64,000 bases of DNA. Origin: Notamacropus eugenii (taxonomy: Eukaryota; Chordata; Mammalia; Diprotodontia; Macropodidae). Positions 21,690-30,869 of the stretch are shown here, piece after piece. The translations under genes and the position numbers were made by a program. The notes beneath the pieces were generated by a model, which was given only the letters and a program-made list of their open reading frames with translations, did no database searches and was not told the origin of the DNA. Location of the stretch: positions 220,459,528-220,523,527 of the forward strand of contig NC_092876.1 in assembly GCF_028372415.1 (NCBI RefSeq), given 5' to 3'. Numbering within the stretch: the first letter of the stretch is position 1; every line of letters begins with the position of its first letter.

Positions 21690-21925
21690 TAGCTTGTATA
21701 TTTTTCTGGGACTCAGGCCCCCAAACTGCTTTTCTCCTGCACTAAGCATTCCTCTTTGCACATCCTTCCAACCCCACCCTCTCTAGTTTCCATCTCCCCT
21801 TATATGTAATCTTCATCCATTACATTGTGAGTAACCAGAAGTCAGGGACTGTCTTTCTTGCTTGTATTTTATCCCTAGGGCTTAGCACTAATGCTAGCCA
21901 CATAATAAGCTCTAATTATAAGTTC
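21690..21925 (+). repeat. L2 LINE 3' end
   Basis: Sense L2 3' end: a CT-rich stretch and 'CATTACATTGTGAGTAACCA', then 'GTCAGGGACTGTCTTTC', 'TATTTTATCCCTAGGGCTTA' and 'CACATAATAAGCTC'. Confidence 0.65.
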
Positions 21926-22049
21926 TTTGTCTATATGTCTAGGTGCTTAGTCTATGCCAGTCCTGAGTGTACTGCCTTGATGGTATATACTATCATGTTC
22001 CCATGACCCCAGGGCTGTCCTCTTCCCTCTCACCTATTCCTTTTGTCTT

Positions 22050-22135
22050 CATTCATTCACATACTCATTTAATGCACAATATTTCACCACATAGTAAACA
22101 CTTAGTAAATGCTTGCTGACTTGTTGACCTATCTC
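22050..22135 (+). repeat. L2/MIR 3' tail
   Basis: Sense tail with 'CACATAGTAAACACTTAGTA' and 'AATGCTTGCTGACTTGTTGA', a variant L2/MIR ending. Confidence 0.6.
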
Positions 22136-22265
22136 ACTTTTCTTCACAACATTCTCATAAGATAGATAGGATAAGTATTTTTAACCCCACAATCATACAG
22201 CAAACAGATAGCAAAACTGTGACTGAAACCCAGGCCCACCGACTCTAAATCCAGTGTACTTTTGT
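22135..22265 (-). repeat. MIR/MAR1 SINE fragment
   Basis: Reversed CORE-SINE: 'TTCACAACATTCTCATAAGA', 'AAGTATTTTTAACCCC', 'CAGGCCCACCGACTC' and 'AAATCCAGTGTACTTTTG'. Confidence 0.6.
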
Positions 22266-22267
22266 AT

Positions 22268-22800
22268 GCTTTTCTGCTTTCATGAAGACTGAGATCTAAA
22301 AAGCTAGGGTTTCCCTTCTATGTATCATCTGATTTCTTTCTATCCACGAATCTCCCCTAATCTTTCTTCCTCCTCTCCTTTTCTTTTTTTCACCTCCTTT
22401 CACCCTTTTTCTTTCCATTTTCCTATGTCCCTCCTTTCCATTAATGTAAGAGGAAGATCAAAGGATAAAAGGACCAAAGAAGAATGGAGATAAGGAAAAA
22501 ATGAGCAAATACAACTTAAATGTAGGCAAATCAGTTCACTAAGTTTATTAGACCTTTATTATCACTTGTATTATCACTTTCTTGTTTACCTTTCAAGTAG
22601 AGACTATCTGTATTACTTCCTTATAAGTACATAAGGAATGTACATACCACATCCCCCTTGGGGTACCTGGGACAAGTAGAAAAAGGCAAAAATATTATTT
22701 TGGAGGTACCAGTTACCTGCTACATGACCAAAGGAAAATCACTTAGTTATCTATGAATCCTTTCCTGTGCTTATAAAATAGAAATAATAATACTTACACA
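22268..22800. other. unassigned, pyrimidine-rich at the left
   Basis: Positions 22,330-22,440 are a C/T-rich stretch (TTCCTCC and TTTCACC blocks). I recognise no family in the rest. Confidence 0.35.
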
Positions 22801-22804
22801 CTCT

Positions 22805-23033
22805 CTACTTATTTTAGCAGCTAGATGGCATAGTGAACAGAATGCTAGGCCTAAATCAGAAAGAACTAAATTCAAATTCGGCATCAGAGACTCACTAGCT
22901 ATGGGACCTTGGGCAAGTCACTTAACCTCTATCTACTTCAGTTTTCTTACTTGTAAAAAAAAAAATGAAATTAATAACACCACCTACTAACCAGGGTAAT
23001 TGTGAGGATCAAATAAGGTAATACTTGTAAAAG
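22805..23033 (+). repeat. MAR1-type SINE, left part, split by a solo LTR
   Basis: Sense SINE: 'TAGCAGCTAGATGGCATAGT', 'CATCAGAGACTCACTAGCTA', 'TGGGCAAGTCACTTAACCTC' and 'GTGAGGATCAAATAAGGTAA'. It is cut at TAAAAG (23,028-23,033), the left copy of the LTR's target duplication. Confidence 0.88.
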
Positions 23034-23407
23034 TGTTACGGCCAACTCAGTGGAGAGACCCCCGACCCTCTGGACGTCTGGATCTCAGGCACGCAGTGAT
23101 GAGACGGGAGACAAAGATGTTACAAGCTCCGTTTATTATTAGCAAGTACAAGCCTTATAAACTGTGCAGCCGAAAGTTCTATACTCGTGGCAAGCTCTTG
23201 CTGTGATTACTTTCACCAATCCTCTTTCATTAACAAATACAAGTCCCAATGACTGCCTCAGGATGTTTGTCAAATACTAAGATGTTTACCTAAAACCCGA
23301 AAGCCTTGGGGCTATTGTATGGGATCCCGGAGGGCCGAACCAACAACCTTTGCTCCATTAGCACAATAGAATGGGCTTATCACTGTGGTCCTCAACAGCT
23401 CCCTACA
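23034..23407 (-). mobile_element. solo LTR of a class II (beta/ERVK-like) endogenous retrovirus
   Basis: A 374-bp solo LTR fossil in antisense, with TG...CA ends (TGTTACGG at left, CTCCCTACA at right) and an exact 6-bp target duplication TAAAAG at 23,028-23,033 and 23,408-23,413. A 6-bp duplication is characteristic of class II elements. On the minus strand a TTATAAG box (around 23,160) is followed by AATAAA (around 23,135), as expected in an LTR promoter and polyadenylation region. No internal region remains, so it arose by recombination between two LTRs. It splits a MAR1-type SINE. The perfect duplication and clear signals suggest a relatively young insertion for this window. Confidence 0.88.
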
Positions 23408-23413
23408 TAAAAG

Positions 23414-23466
23414 TGTTTAGCACAGTGCCTGGCACATAGTAGGCACTGCATAAATCCTTATTCAAC
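23414..23466 (+). repeat. MAR1-type SINE, right part
   Basis: Continuation after the LTR: 'TGTTTAGCACAGTGCCTGGC', 'ACATAGTAGGCACTGCATAA' and 'ATCCTTATTC'. Together with 22,805-23,033 it makes one nearly full-length SINE. Confidence 0.85.
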
Positions 23467-24180
23467 CTTGTCTTCATGGAGATATTTTGAAAATTAAAGG
23501 AAAAGGAATGCTTTGAAAAATACTTTGGGCTTTTAGATAATAGATTTTCCAAAATGTGCTTTTAAAAAAGTAGTGATCCTCCATTTCTACCATGCCTTTA
23601 TTCACCAATATCTTTAGGGAAGGGATCATCAGACCTACCAAAATCTAAGGCATATAGGTAGACATAGAAATGTTATTTTGAATAAAGCAATGAAACCTCT
23701 AGAAACAATGAGTTTATATATAGATTGTAGGCAAGATGTTCCATCAGTAAAATGGGGATAATAACATTTACACTGCCAAACTCACAGAAATGTGAGAACC
23801 AAATGAGATAGTAAATGTAAATTGTGTTATAACAGCAAAATAATATGAAAATGTAAAAAAACAAACCTGATTATTAAACTTCTAAACTACCTAGATTTGT
23901 TTAATATGGATAGTTTGTGTTATTTTAAAAATTATGCTTACTTTTTGACATAGCCTTTGAACTGTATTTCTAACAGAATTCAATAAGGTCTGTTTATTTT
24001 GTGCCACTTTCTAGTTGAATGAGACCTTGGCACTCGACTTTCTGCTTTAACCCCTCCCTCTTACTAAGTAGTGCCAAAGGGAAAGTGTTCTCACTACTAA
24101 AAGAAAAATATTTTACTCACTACCAGCATGTTACTTGTAGCATTAGACAATGTTCTTTTTAAAAGAATGGTCTTAATCCA
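23467..24180. other. mostly unassigned sequence
   Basis: A weak reversed CORE-like block lies at about 23,740-23,840 ('CCATCAGTAAAATGGGGATA' is in fact sense). Otherwise I recognise no repeat or gene. Confidence 0.3.
23735..23830 (+). repeat. MAR1-type SINE fragment
   Basis: Sense CORE tail: 'TCAGTAAAATGGGGATAATA', 'CTCACAGAAATGTGAGAACC' and 'AAATGAGATAGTAAATGTAA'. This matches the second half of MAR1-type SINEs; the head is absent. Confidence 0.6.
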
Positions 24181-24181
24181 G

Positions 24182-24402
24182 AAATGTGCTAGAGTCACCT
24201 AGAACTAACTCTCCAGAGTTAACTGATAAATTTTCAGTGTGAGAATTTGCATCTCAGAAATCAGAAAACTCTACAAATCAGGGCTTGATCTGTTGTTTTG
24301 TTAATTATCTAATTGAGGAAAACAATGTTAACAATGAAGATTAAACTCAAACACATGTTTTTCATGGAAAGTCAATTGTTAAACATTTGCCAGCATATCC
24401 CT
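24182..24402 (+). mobile_element. CAG...CTG-ended DNA transposon family, copy 2
   Basis: Sense-oriented relative of the element at 13,885: 'AAATGTGCTAGAGTCACC', 'AATTTTCAGTGTGAGAATTT', 'AAATCAGGGCTTGATCTGTT' and 'CAATTGTTAAACATTTGCCA' in the same order. Both ends are diverged and no target duplication is clear. Confidence 0.65.
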
Positions 24403-24474
24403 TTAACTTCAAATAAAGAATCCATAGCAGAACATCTACTTATTGAAATCACTATACTATAAAAGCCATAATTG

Positions 24475-24645
24475 TTGAGAGGCAGTATAGTCCAACAGAA
24501 ATAGCATTGATATTAGAGTAAGAGGACCACCACCTGTGTGACCTTGAACTTAATTTCCTTAAACCTCAGTTTCGTCATTTGCATAATCCAAAGGATTGGA
24601 CTAGGTGGTCTCCGAAGGTCCTTTCAGCTTTAGTTCTACCATCCT
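24475..24645 (+). repeat. MIR-type SINE
   Basis: Sense SINE: 'GAGAGGCAGTATAGTCCAAC', 'CACCACCTGTGTGACCTTGA', 'AACCTCAGTTTCGTCATTTG' and the tail 'GGATTGGACTAGGTGGTCTC' with 'GTCCTTTCAGCTTTAG'. Confidence 0.8.
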
Positions 24646-24928
24646 AAGAAATAAGTATTGTTGGGAGGGATGACTAAATTTGTAAGTTTACCTTCCCTTT
24701 CTTGTTGTATGTTTAGATTGTTCACTCTTGCTGTCCTAGAATCTGTCTGACTTGAATTTTCAATTGATTTCCAGCTATTCACTACCAAGTCTAAGCAATA
24801 AGAATCCTCAAACAATACAGAAAGCTTGGTAATCATCTCCTTTCTGATAGCCTTCATGTTTCCTATCTAGATCTCCACGGTCTGTTAAAGCCTCAGTTGG
24901 ATTCTCCATCTCTGGAAAGCCTGTAGAG
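24646..24928. other. unassigned sequence
   Basis: No repeat or gene recognised. The 73-codon antisense frame at 24,636-24,857 has no family motif. Confidence 0.35.
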
Positions 24929-24929
24929 T

Positions 24930-25168
24930 AGGGGTGTGCTGGGAAATGTTTAAAATTTCATGAGGAAGGGTGAGAGGAAATATAGCATAATACATTTTTA
25001 GTTTAATATGCATTATTAACATTTTATCCATCACTTTCTTAGGTCTAGACAATTTTAAAAAAACAATAAATCTAACCCTGTTTTATCACTTTTATGGATT
25101 TCTGAGGTACAAATGCTCACATTGAAAATTTAACAATTGACTTTGGAGAGCTGGTTTGCTGGCTACAA
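24930..25168 (-). mobile_element. CAG...CTG-ended DNA transposon family, copy 3
   Basis: Antisense relative of the element at 13,885. Its left end is GGGGTGTGCTGG (24,931), and diagnostic blocks are 'GAGGTACAAATGCTCACATT' and 'GAAAATTTAACAATTGACTT' near the right end. It lies 530 bp from copy 2 in the opposite orientation. Confidence 0.6.
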
Positions 25169-25169
25169 C

Positions 25170-27110
25170 AAATGCTTGCTATAGACAATCATGTGAAGGC
25201 TGTTTTGGCAGATGTAGCAATTAAAAAGGTTTGAGAGACATAACTTCTGGGTAATTTAATCATTTTGTTATAACGCTAACATTTTAATAAGAGGAAGGTC
25301 ATTTGGCCATCTTTCTTAGACCAAAGATAATCATAGAGGGTGGGCTCATGGCTTATATGTCCTTCTGAAAGAACTGTTCCTCATGGGGCAATCAACTGAT
25401 TGGTTAACAATTAACAAGAGAATGATTATTACAATGAGGGGTCAAGAGTGACAATGTCATCCTTGGAAAGAAATACTAACAGATAGTCACAATTTCTATA
25501 CCCAAACCATTATCTCTATACCCAGACCACTCCAACTTGGACAATTTAGACAAAAGGGTCTGACTCCATGCAAGTTTGATTGAATGGAACTCACCATAGA
25601 CTAGAGATTCCTTGTTAAGTTGGGTCAGATAGATGAGAAGGTTAAACTCAACCTTCAGAGACTAAGGTCTTAAAAGTGGGAAAAAACATTAGTTATTAAT
25701 AATCATTTCTCTCACAGGGGAGAAAACATTGAGCTATCTGGTTCATCTTTCATGGTCTGGATATTTGCATCCTTTTAGGTTTTCAGGAAAAATAGAAAAG
25801 ACCTTATTAAATCTTAGATTAAAAGTTGGTCACATGTATACCTACCTTCTCAAAAAGAAAAGTCATTTCAATATGGAATGTTCTTCCTCAATTATTTTCT
25901 TCACTTTACTCTTTTTTACATAGTTATTTTGTTAGATATTGAGTTTATCGACAAAAAAAAAAAAGGATGCTTTTATCTCCGATTTGTCCCATAAAATACC
26001 TTCACAAAAACATTTATTTGCTTCAGTGAACAGACAAACACAGTCAGCTTCCACAAGAGCTCAGTTCTACAACCTTGGGGGGATAGATACAGGGAGAACT
26101 GAAAGAAGAAAAGGGAGAAGTCTTTTCCCACTTAGGACAGGTGTACATTAAAGGAAGGAATATGATACAATTTTTACTTAAAACCTAATGACTAAACCTA
26201 TGACTATCTAGTGAATGCCACTGAAGCAAAAATGTCTCTCACAAGACAAAGAGATTCCATAAAAACCTTACAGGTCAACAAACAGTCCCATCTAATTACT
26301 GTTGCTAGACAACTTATATCAGCATTTTATTTGGATTTTTTTTACCATGGCAGATATAAAGAACTAGAATAGACTCTGCTAATTGTGGTAGTTTGAACTG
26401 GAATAGACTCTGTTAATTGTGTTAGTATAGACCTCATGAACATGCACACATATACACATGAACACATGAACACACATAAACAAAATATTGTTAAATTCTC
26501 ATTTTAACTAAGGCAATTTTATACGAAGCCCATATCAGCCTAAGAGCACATAATCAGCCTCTAAGCATAATTTTAGCATGGCTATTTTTTAAAATTATAA
26601 TAGCAGCCTTAGATATGACAGATCTGCCTTCAGGGTAGAAAAAATAGGTTCAGTATAATAATAACCAAGCATCTTCTACCTTCCCTGAAAATTAACTTTC
26701 TCTTTCTCTGTTTCTCTCTGTTCCTCTTTCCTTCTCAACTGACAGGAAAGAGTCAAGACTAAGGTTGGAGGTGGGGGGTTCCAAGGTCATGAACCAAGAA
26801 GGTCTCAAACAGGGTACATCTTCTACCTGGCTGCTTCTTATATCTCTTACCCTTGTCCAGTCTTAGTATGGAAAGCACAATCTGTGAAAGTCATATGCCT
26901 ATGATATTTATACAGTTGTCTTATTGAAAAACATTACCTTTCTAATCCCTACACTCTTTGTACAAATTTCCATTTCCCATTTATAAGTATTACAAGGACT
27001 GAACACTTATTAACTCTTTGACCTGATAAAGTACATATCTTTATGTACTTTAGTTGTTCACCACAGAGCAAACATGATATAAGGTTGCTCAAACAGCAAT
27101 TTTCCTTTGA
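25170..27110. other. unassigned sequence with one short tandem duplication
   Basis: Nearly 2 kb in which I recognise no gene or repeat family. A 34-bp direct duplication lies at 26,361-26,428. CA-rich and GAACACAT-type simple sequence lies at about 26,435-26,485, and a pyrimidine-rich patch at 26,695-26,745. Frames at 25,729-26,151 show no family motif. Confidence 0.35.
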
Positions 27111-27117
27111 ATTCAGC

Positions 27118-27300
27118 AAAATAATAATAGCTTAAAGTTACCTAGTACTTTATGGATAATAATATATTTTATATATTTTGTTCTATTTGATTCTCACAAC
27201 CTCTCTATGAAATAGGTAGTGCAAGTGTTATTACATCCCTTTTAAAGATGCAAAACTGTGGTCAGGAGGTTAGGTGACAACCCCTAAGCTTTCCAGAAGT
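27118..27300 (-). repeat. MAR1/MIR SINE
   Basis: Reversed SINE: 'AATAATAATAGCTTAAAGTT' tail, 'TTTGATTCTCACAACCTCTC', 'TATGAAATAGGTAGTGCAAG' and 'GTGGTCAGGAGGTTAGGTGA'. Confidence 0.7.
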
Positions 27301-27524
27301 CATTATTCCTGATGAGGAACTAAATAAATGATCCCCAATATAAAACATGATTTTAATGGACATCTGCTTTTTTCAGTCTTATTGTTCAGGCAACTTTTCT
27401 TCTTGTTGGCATCACATGATGCTCAGCTGGCAATTACAAAGTAATTATATGAACAACCTTCTCAATATTACATATTTATTGTTTCTATAAATGCCCTGCA
27501 AATAATATATAGCTATTGATATAT

Positions 27525-27645
27525 GAGGGAAACATCAGTGTAATGGAAGCCCAGACCACTTGGATTTAATTTCTGGTTCCACAAGTTACTAACAATATGA
27601 GTCATGGGCAAGTCATTTGCTTTCTTAGGGTCTATTGGTTTTAAA
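27525..27645 (+). repeat. MIR-type SINE fragment
   Basis: Sense fragment: 'GACCACTTGGATTTAATTTC', 'TGGTTCCACAAGTTACTAAC' and 'GGGCAAGTCATTTGCTTTCT'. Confidence 0.6.
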
Positions 27646-27839
27646 CAAAATGCTACCAATGCTTCAGTTTCTTGAATCATGCCTGTTGCCTACCTTAACT
27701 GTAGTTGTATCACTGGCATCAGTTGGGTATTTTACTCTCATCAATTATCTATCTACCCAGATTAGTGGAATTAGCTACCCAAGATCTTGATGTGAGTGAG
27801 GGAAACTCTAAGTCCCATATCTCCACCTAGTGAAATCCA

Positions 27840-28048
27840 TTCTTTTCCTTCAAGGAAGTGCTTAGGCCTTGAAACCTTATCAGTTCCTTTGAATGACTGT
27901 AATCTTTCCCTCCACAGATTTTCTTCTAGTACTTTATCCAGATCTTTCCTTTGTTTTCATCCTTATTGAAATCTATTTTGTATCACATTCCTTTATGCAT
28001 CTGTCTTGCCTCTCTTACTAGATTACAATCACTTTGAGGGAAGGAATG
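27840..28048 (+). repeat. L2-like LINE 3' end, cut by the HAL1 element
   Basis: C/T-rich sense text followed by 'CTAGATTACAATCACTTTGA' and 'GGGAAGGAATGATT', which resembles the L2/MIR tail up to its middle. The expected remainder of the tail is missing where the poly(T) of the antisense HAL1 begins. Confidence 0.45.
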
Positions 28049-30838
28049 ATTTTTTTTTCTTTTTTTCCTTATTTATTTTTAGTTTTCAACATTCATTTCC
28101 ACAAGATTTTGAGTTCCAAATTTTCTCCCTATCTCTCCCCTCCCCCCACCCCAAGACACTGTGCATTTTGATTACCCCTTCCCCCAATCTGCCCTCTCTT
28201 CTATCATACCTCTCCCTTCCCTTATCCCTATCTTCTCTCTTTTCTTGTAGGGCAAGATAGATTTCTATGCTCCATTACCTGTATTTCTTATTTCCCAGCT
28301 CATGCAAAATCATTTCTAAACATTTGTTCCTAAAACTCTGAGTTCCAACTTGTCTCCCTTCCTCCCTCCCCACCCATCCCCATTGAGAAGGCAAGCAATT
28401 CAGTATAGGCTATACATGTGTAGTTATGCAAAAGACTTCCATAACAGTCATGTTGTGAAAGACTACCTATATTTTCCTCCATCCTATCGTGCCCCCCATT
28501 TATTCTATTGTCTCTTTTGACCTTGTCCCTCCCCAAAAGTGTTTACCCTCCCATTTGCCCTCCCTTCTATCATTCTCCCCACATCCCACTTATCCCCGTC
28601 TCCCCTACTTTCCTGTAGTGTAAGATAGATTTTTGTACCATATTGAGTGTGCAAGTTATTCCCTACTTAAGCCAAATGTGATGAGAGTAAGTTTACTTTT
28701 TCCCTCTCACCTCCCTATTTTTCCCCTCCATTGAAAAAGTTTTTTCTTGCCTCTTTTATGAAAGATAATTTGCCCCATTCCATTCCTCCCTTTCTCCTCC
28801 CAATATATTCCTCTCTCACCCCTTAATTTTATTTTTTTAGACATCATCCCTTCCTATTCAACTCACCCTGTGCCTTCTGCCTATATATATGTAAATAATT
28901 CCTGCAACTACCCAAATACTGAGAAAAGTTTCAAGAGTTACAAATATTATCTTTCCATGTAGAAATGTAAACAGTTCAACTTTAGTAAGTCCCTTATGAT
29001 TTCTCTTTCTTGTTTACCTTTTCATGCTTCTCTTGATTTTTCTGTTTGAAAGTCAAATTTTCTATTCAGTTCTGATATTTTCATTAAGAATGCTTGAAAT
29101 TTCAGTCCTCTATTTCATTGAATGACCATTTTTTCTCCTGAAGTATTATACTCAGTTTTGCTGGGTAGGTGATTCTTGGTTTTAATCCTATTTTCTTTGA
29201 GTTCTGGAATATCAATATTCCAAGTCCTTTGATCCCTTAATGTAGAAGCTGCTAGATCTTGTGTTATCTTGATTGTATTTCTACAATACTCAAATTGTTT
29301 CTTTCTGGCTGCTTGCAATATTTTCTCCTTGACCTGGGAACACTGGAATTTGGCTACAATATTCCTAAGAGTTTTTATTTTTGGATCTCTTTCAGAAGGT
29401 GCTCAGTGAATTCTTTCAATACTTACTTTACCCTTTGGTAGAATATCAGGGAAGTTTTCCTTGATCATTTCATGAAAGATGATGTCTAGGCTCTTCTTTT
29501 GATCATGACTTTCAGGTAGTCCCATAATTTTTAAATTATCTCTCCTAGATCTATTTTCCAGGTTAGTTGTTTTTCCAATGAGATATTTCACATTGTCATC
29601 TATTTTTTCATTCTTTTGGTTTTGTTTTGTAACTTCTTGGTTTCTCATAAAGTCACTAGTTTCCAACTACTCCATTCTAATTTTTAAAGAACTATTTTCT
29701 TCAGTGAGCTTTTGAATCTCCTTTTCCAATTCACTGATTCTGCTTTGTAAAGCATTCTTTTCCTCATTGGCTTTTTGAACCTCTTTTGTCATTTGGGTTA
29801 GTCTATTTTTAAAGGTGTTCTTTTCTTCAGCATTTTTTTGGGTCTCGTTTAGCAAGTTGTTGACTTGCTTTTCATGATTTTCTTGTATTGCTCTCACTTC
29901 TCTTCTCAATTTTTCCTCCACCTCTGTTATTTGATTTTAAAAATCCTTTTTGAGCTCTTCCATGGCCTGAGACCTTTACAATATTTTTTTTGGAGGTTTT
30001 GGATGTAGAAGTCTTGACTTTTATGTCTTCCTCTGATGGTATGCTTTGTTCTTCCTCATCTGAAAGGATGGAAGAAAATACCTGTTCATCAAGAAAGTAA
30101 CCTTCTATAGTCTTATTTTTTTCTCTTTTGGGGGGCATATTCCCAGCCTGTTACTTAACTTTTGTGTCCTTTGTCAAGTGGAGGGTAAATTTTAGGGACT
30201 TGTAAGTTCTCAGTTTCTCCAAAGTGGTACAATAAAGGGAGAGTTTACTCCTTTCCTGACCTGTGCTCTGATCTGGAAGCAACCACAAGCTTTTCTGCCC
30301 AGGATCCTCTCCAAAGCCTCCACTAGCTCTACTACACCAGGGCTCCTCCTCACCCCAGGGCCACCACTCAGGACTGAGATCCAGATCTGCACTCAATTCT
30401 CCCAGGGTCTTTAGGCCAACTGCTCTGCTGTCACAGTCCTGGGTCTGGGGCTAGGGTCGGACCCTGTTCCCTTCTCACCCAGGTGAAAGAGCTTTCTCAC
30501 TGACCTTTGAAGCTGTCTTTGGCATTTGTGGGTTGAGAAATCTGGAAACTGCAGCTGATGCCCATGATTCCATGCCCTGAAGCCTGCTCCAGTCCTGTCC
30601 CTGCCACATCACGTGACCAAGGCTGTGCTGTTCTCCACTCCTAGCCTGGTGTGATAGACCTTTCTTGTTGGCCTTCCAGGCTGTTTTGGGCCAGAAATTT
30701 CTTTCACTCTGTTGTTTTGTGCTCTCTGCTACTCTAGAATTTATTTAGAGTCATTTTTTACACATATTTTGGGGGTTATGGGGGGAGAGCTACAGCAGGT
30801 CTGTCCTTCTACTCTGCCATCTTGGCTCCACCCCCACC
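28049..30838 (-). mobile_element. HAL1-like (ORF1-only) L1-derived element, near full length
   Basis: A 2.8-kb antisense element with L1 organisation but no ORF2. The 5' end at 30,838 reads GGTGGGGGTGGAGCCAAGAT on the minus strand, the classic L1 start region, followed by ~690 bp of 5'UTR, ORF1 (30,138-29,115), about 600 bp of purine-rich sequence like an L1 inter-ORF spacer, and two L1-type 3' blocks containing GAGTTCCAA on the plus strand. It ends in an A-rich tail (poly-T at 28,049-28,070). Absence of any endonuclease or RT text between ORF1 and the 3' end is what marks it as half-L1 like. I could not identify a target duplication. It is fairly well preserved compared with the L1 to its right. 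Confidence 0.82.
29115..30138 (-). pseudogene. ORF1 protein (ORF1p) of the HAL1-like element, decayed
   Basis: L1 ORF1p is an RNA-binding, trimeric coiled-coil chaperone that packages LINE RNA. Reading on the minus strand, the N-terminus starts MPPKREKNKTIEGYFLDEQ at 30,138. The coiled coil at 29,921-29,667 shows heptads such as NEEKNALQSRISELEKEIQK. An RRM-like region with RRDNLKIMGLPESHDQKKS lies near 29,570-29,490. The C-terminal domain (QAARKKQFEYCRNTIKITQ onward) ends at 29,115. About 340 codons in all, near the usual length. One frame change separates the N-terminus from the coil, and in-frame stops follow the coil (TAG near 29,667) and the IERIH block (TGA near 29,403). The second fits CGA to TGA decay at a CpG. 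It can no longer make a full protein. Confidence 0.85.
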
Positions 30839-30869
30839 ATGTTATTTTTCATAAGAAAATGTAAGCACA

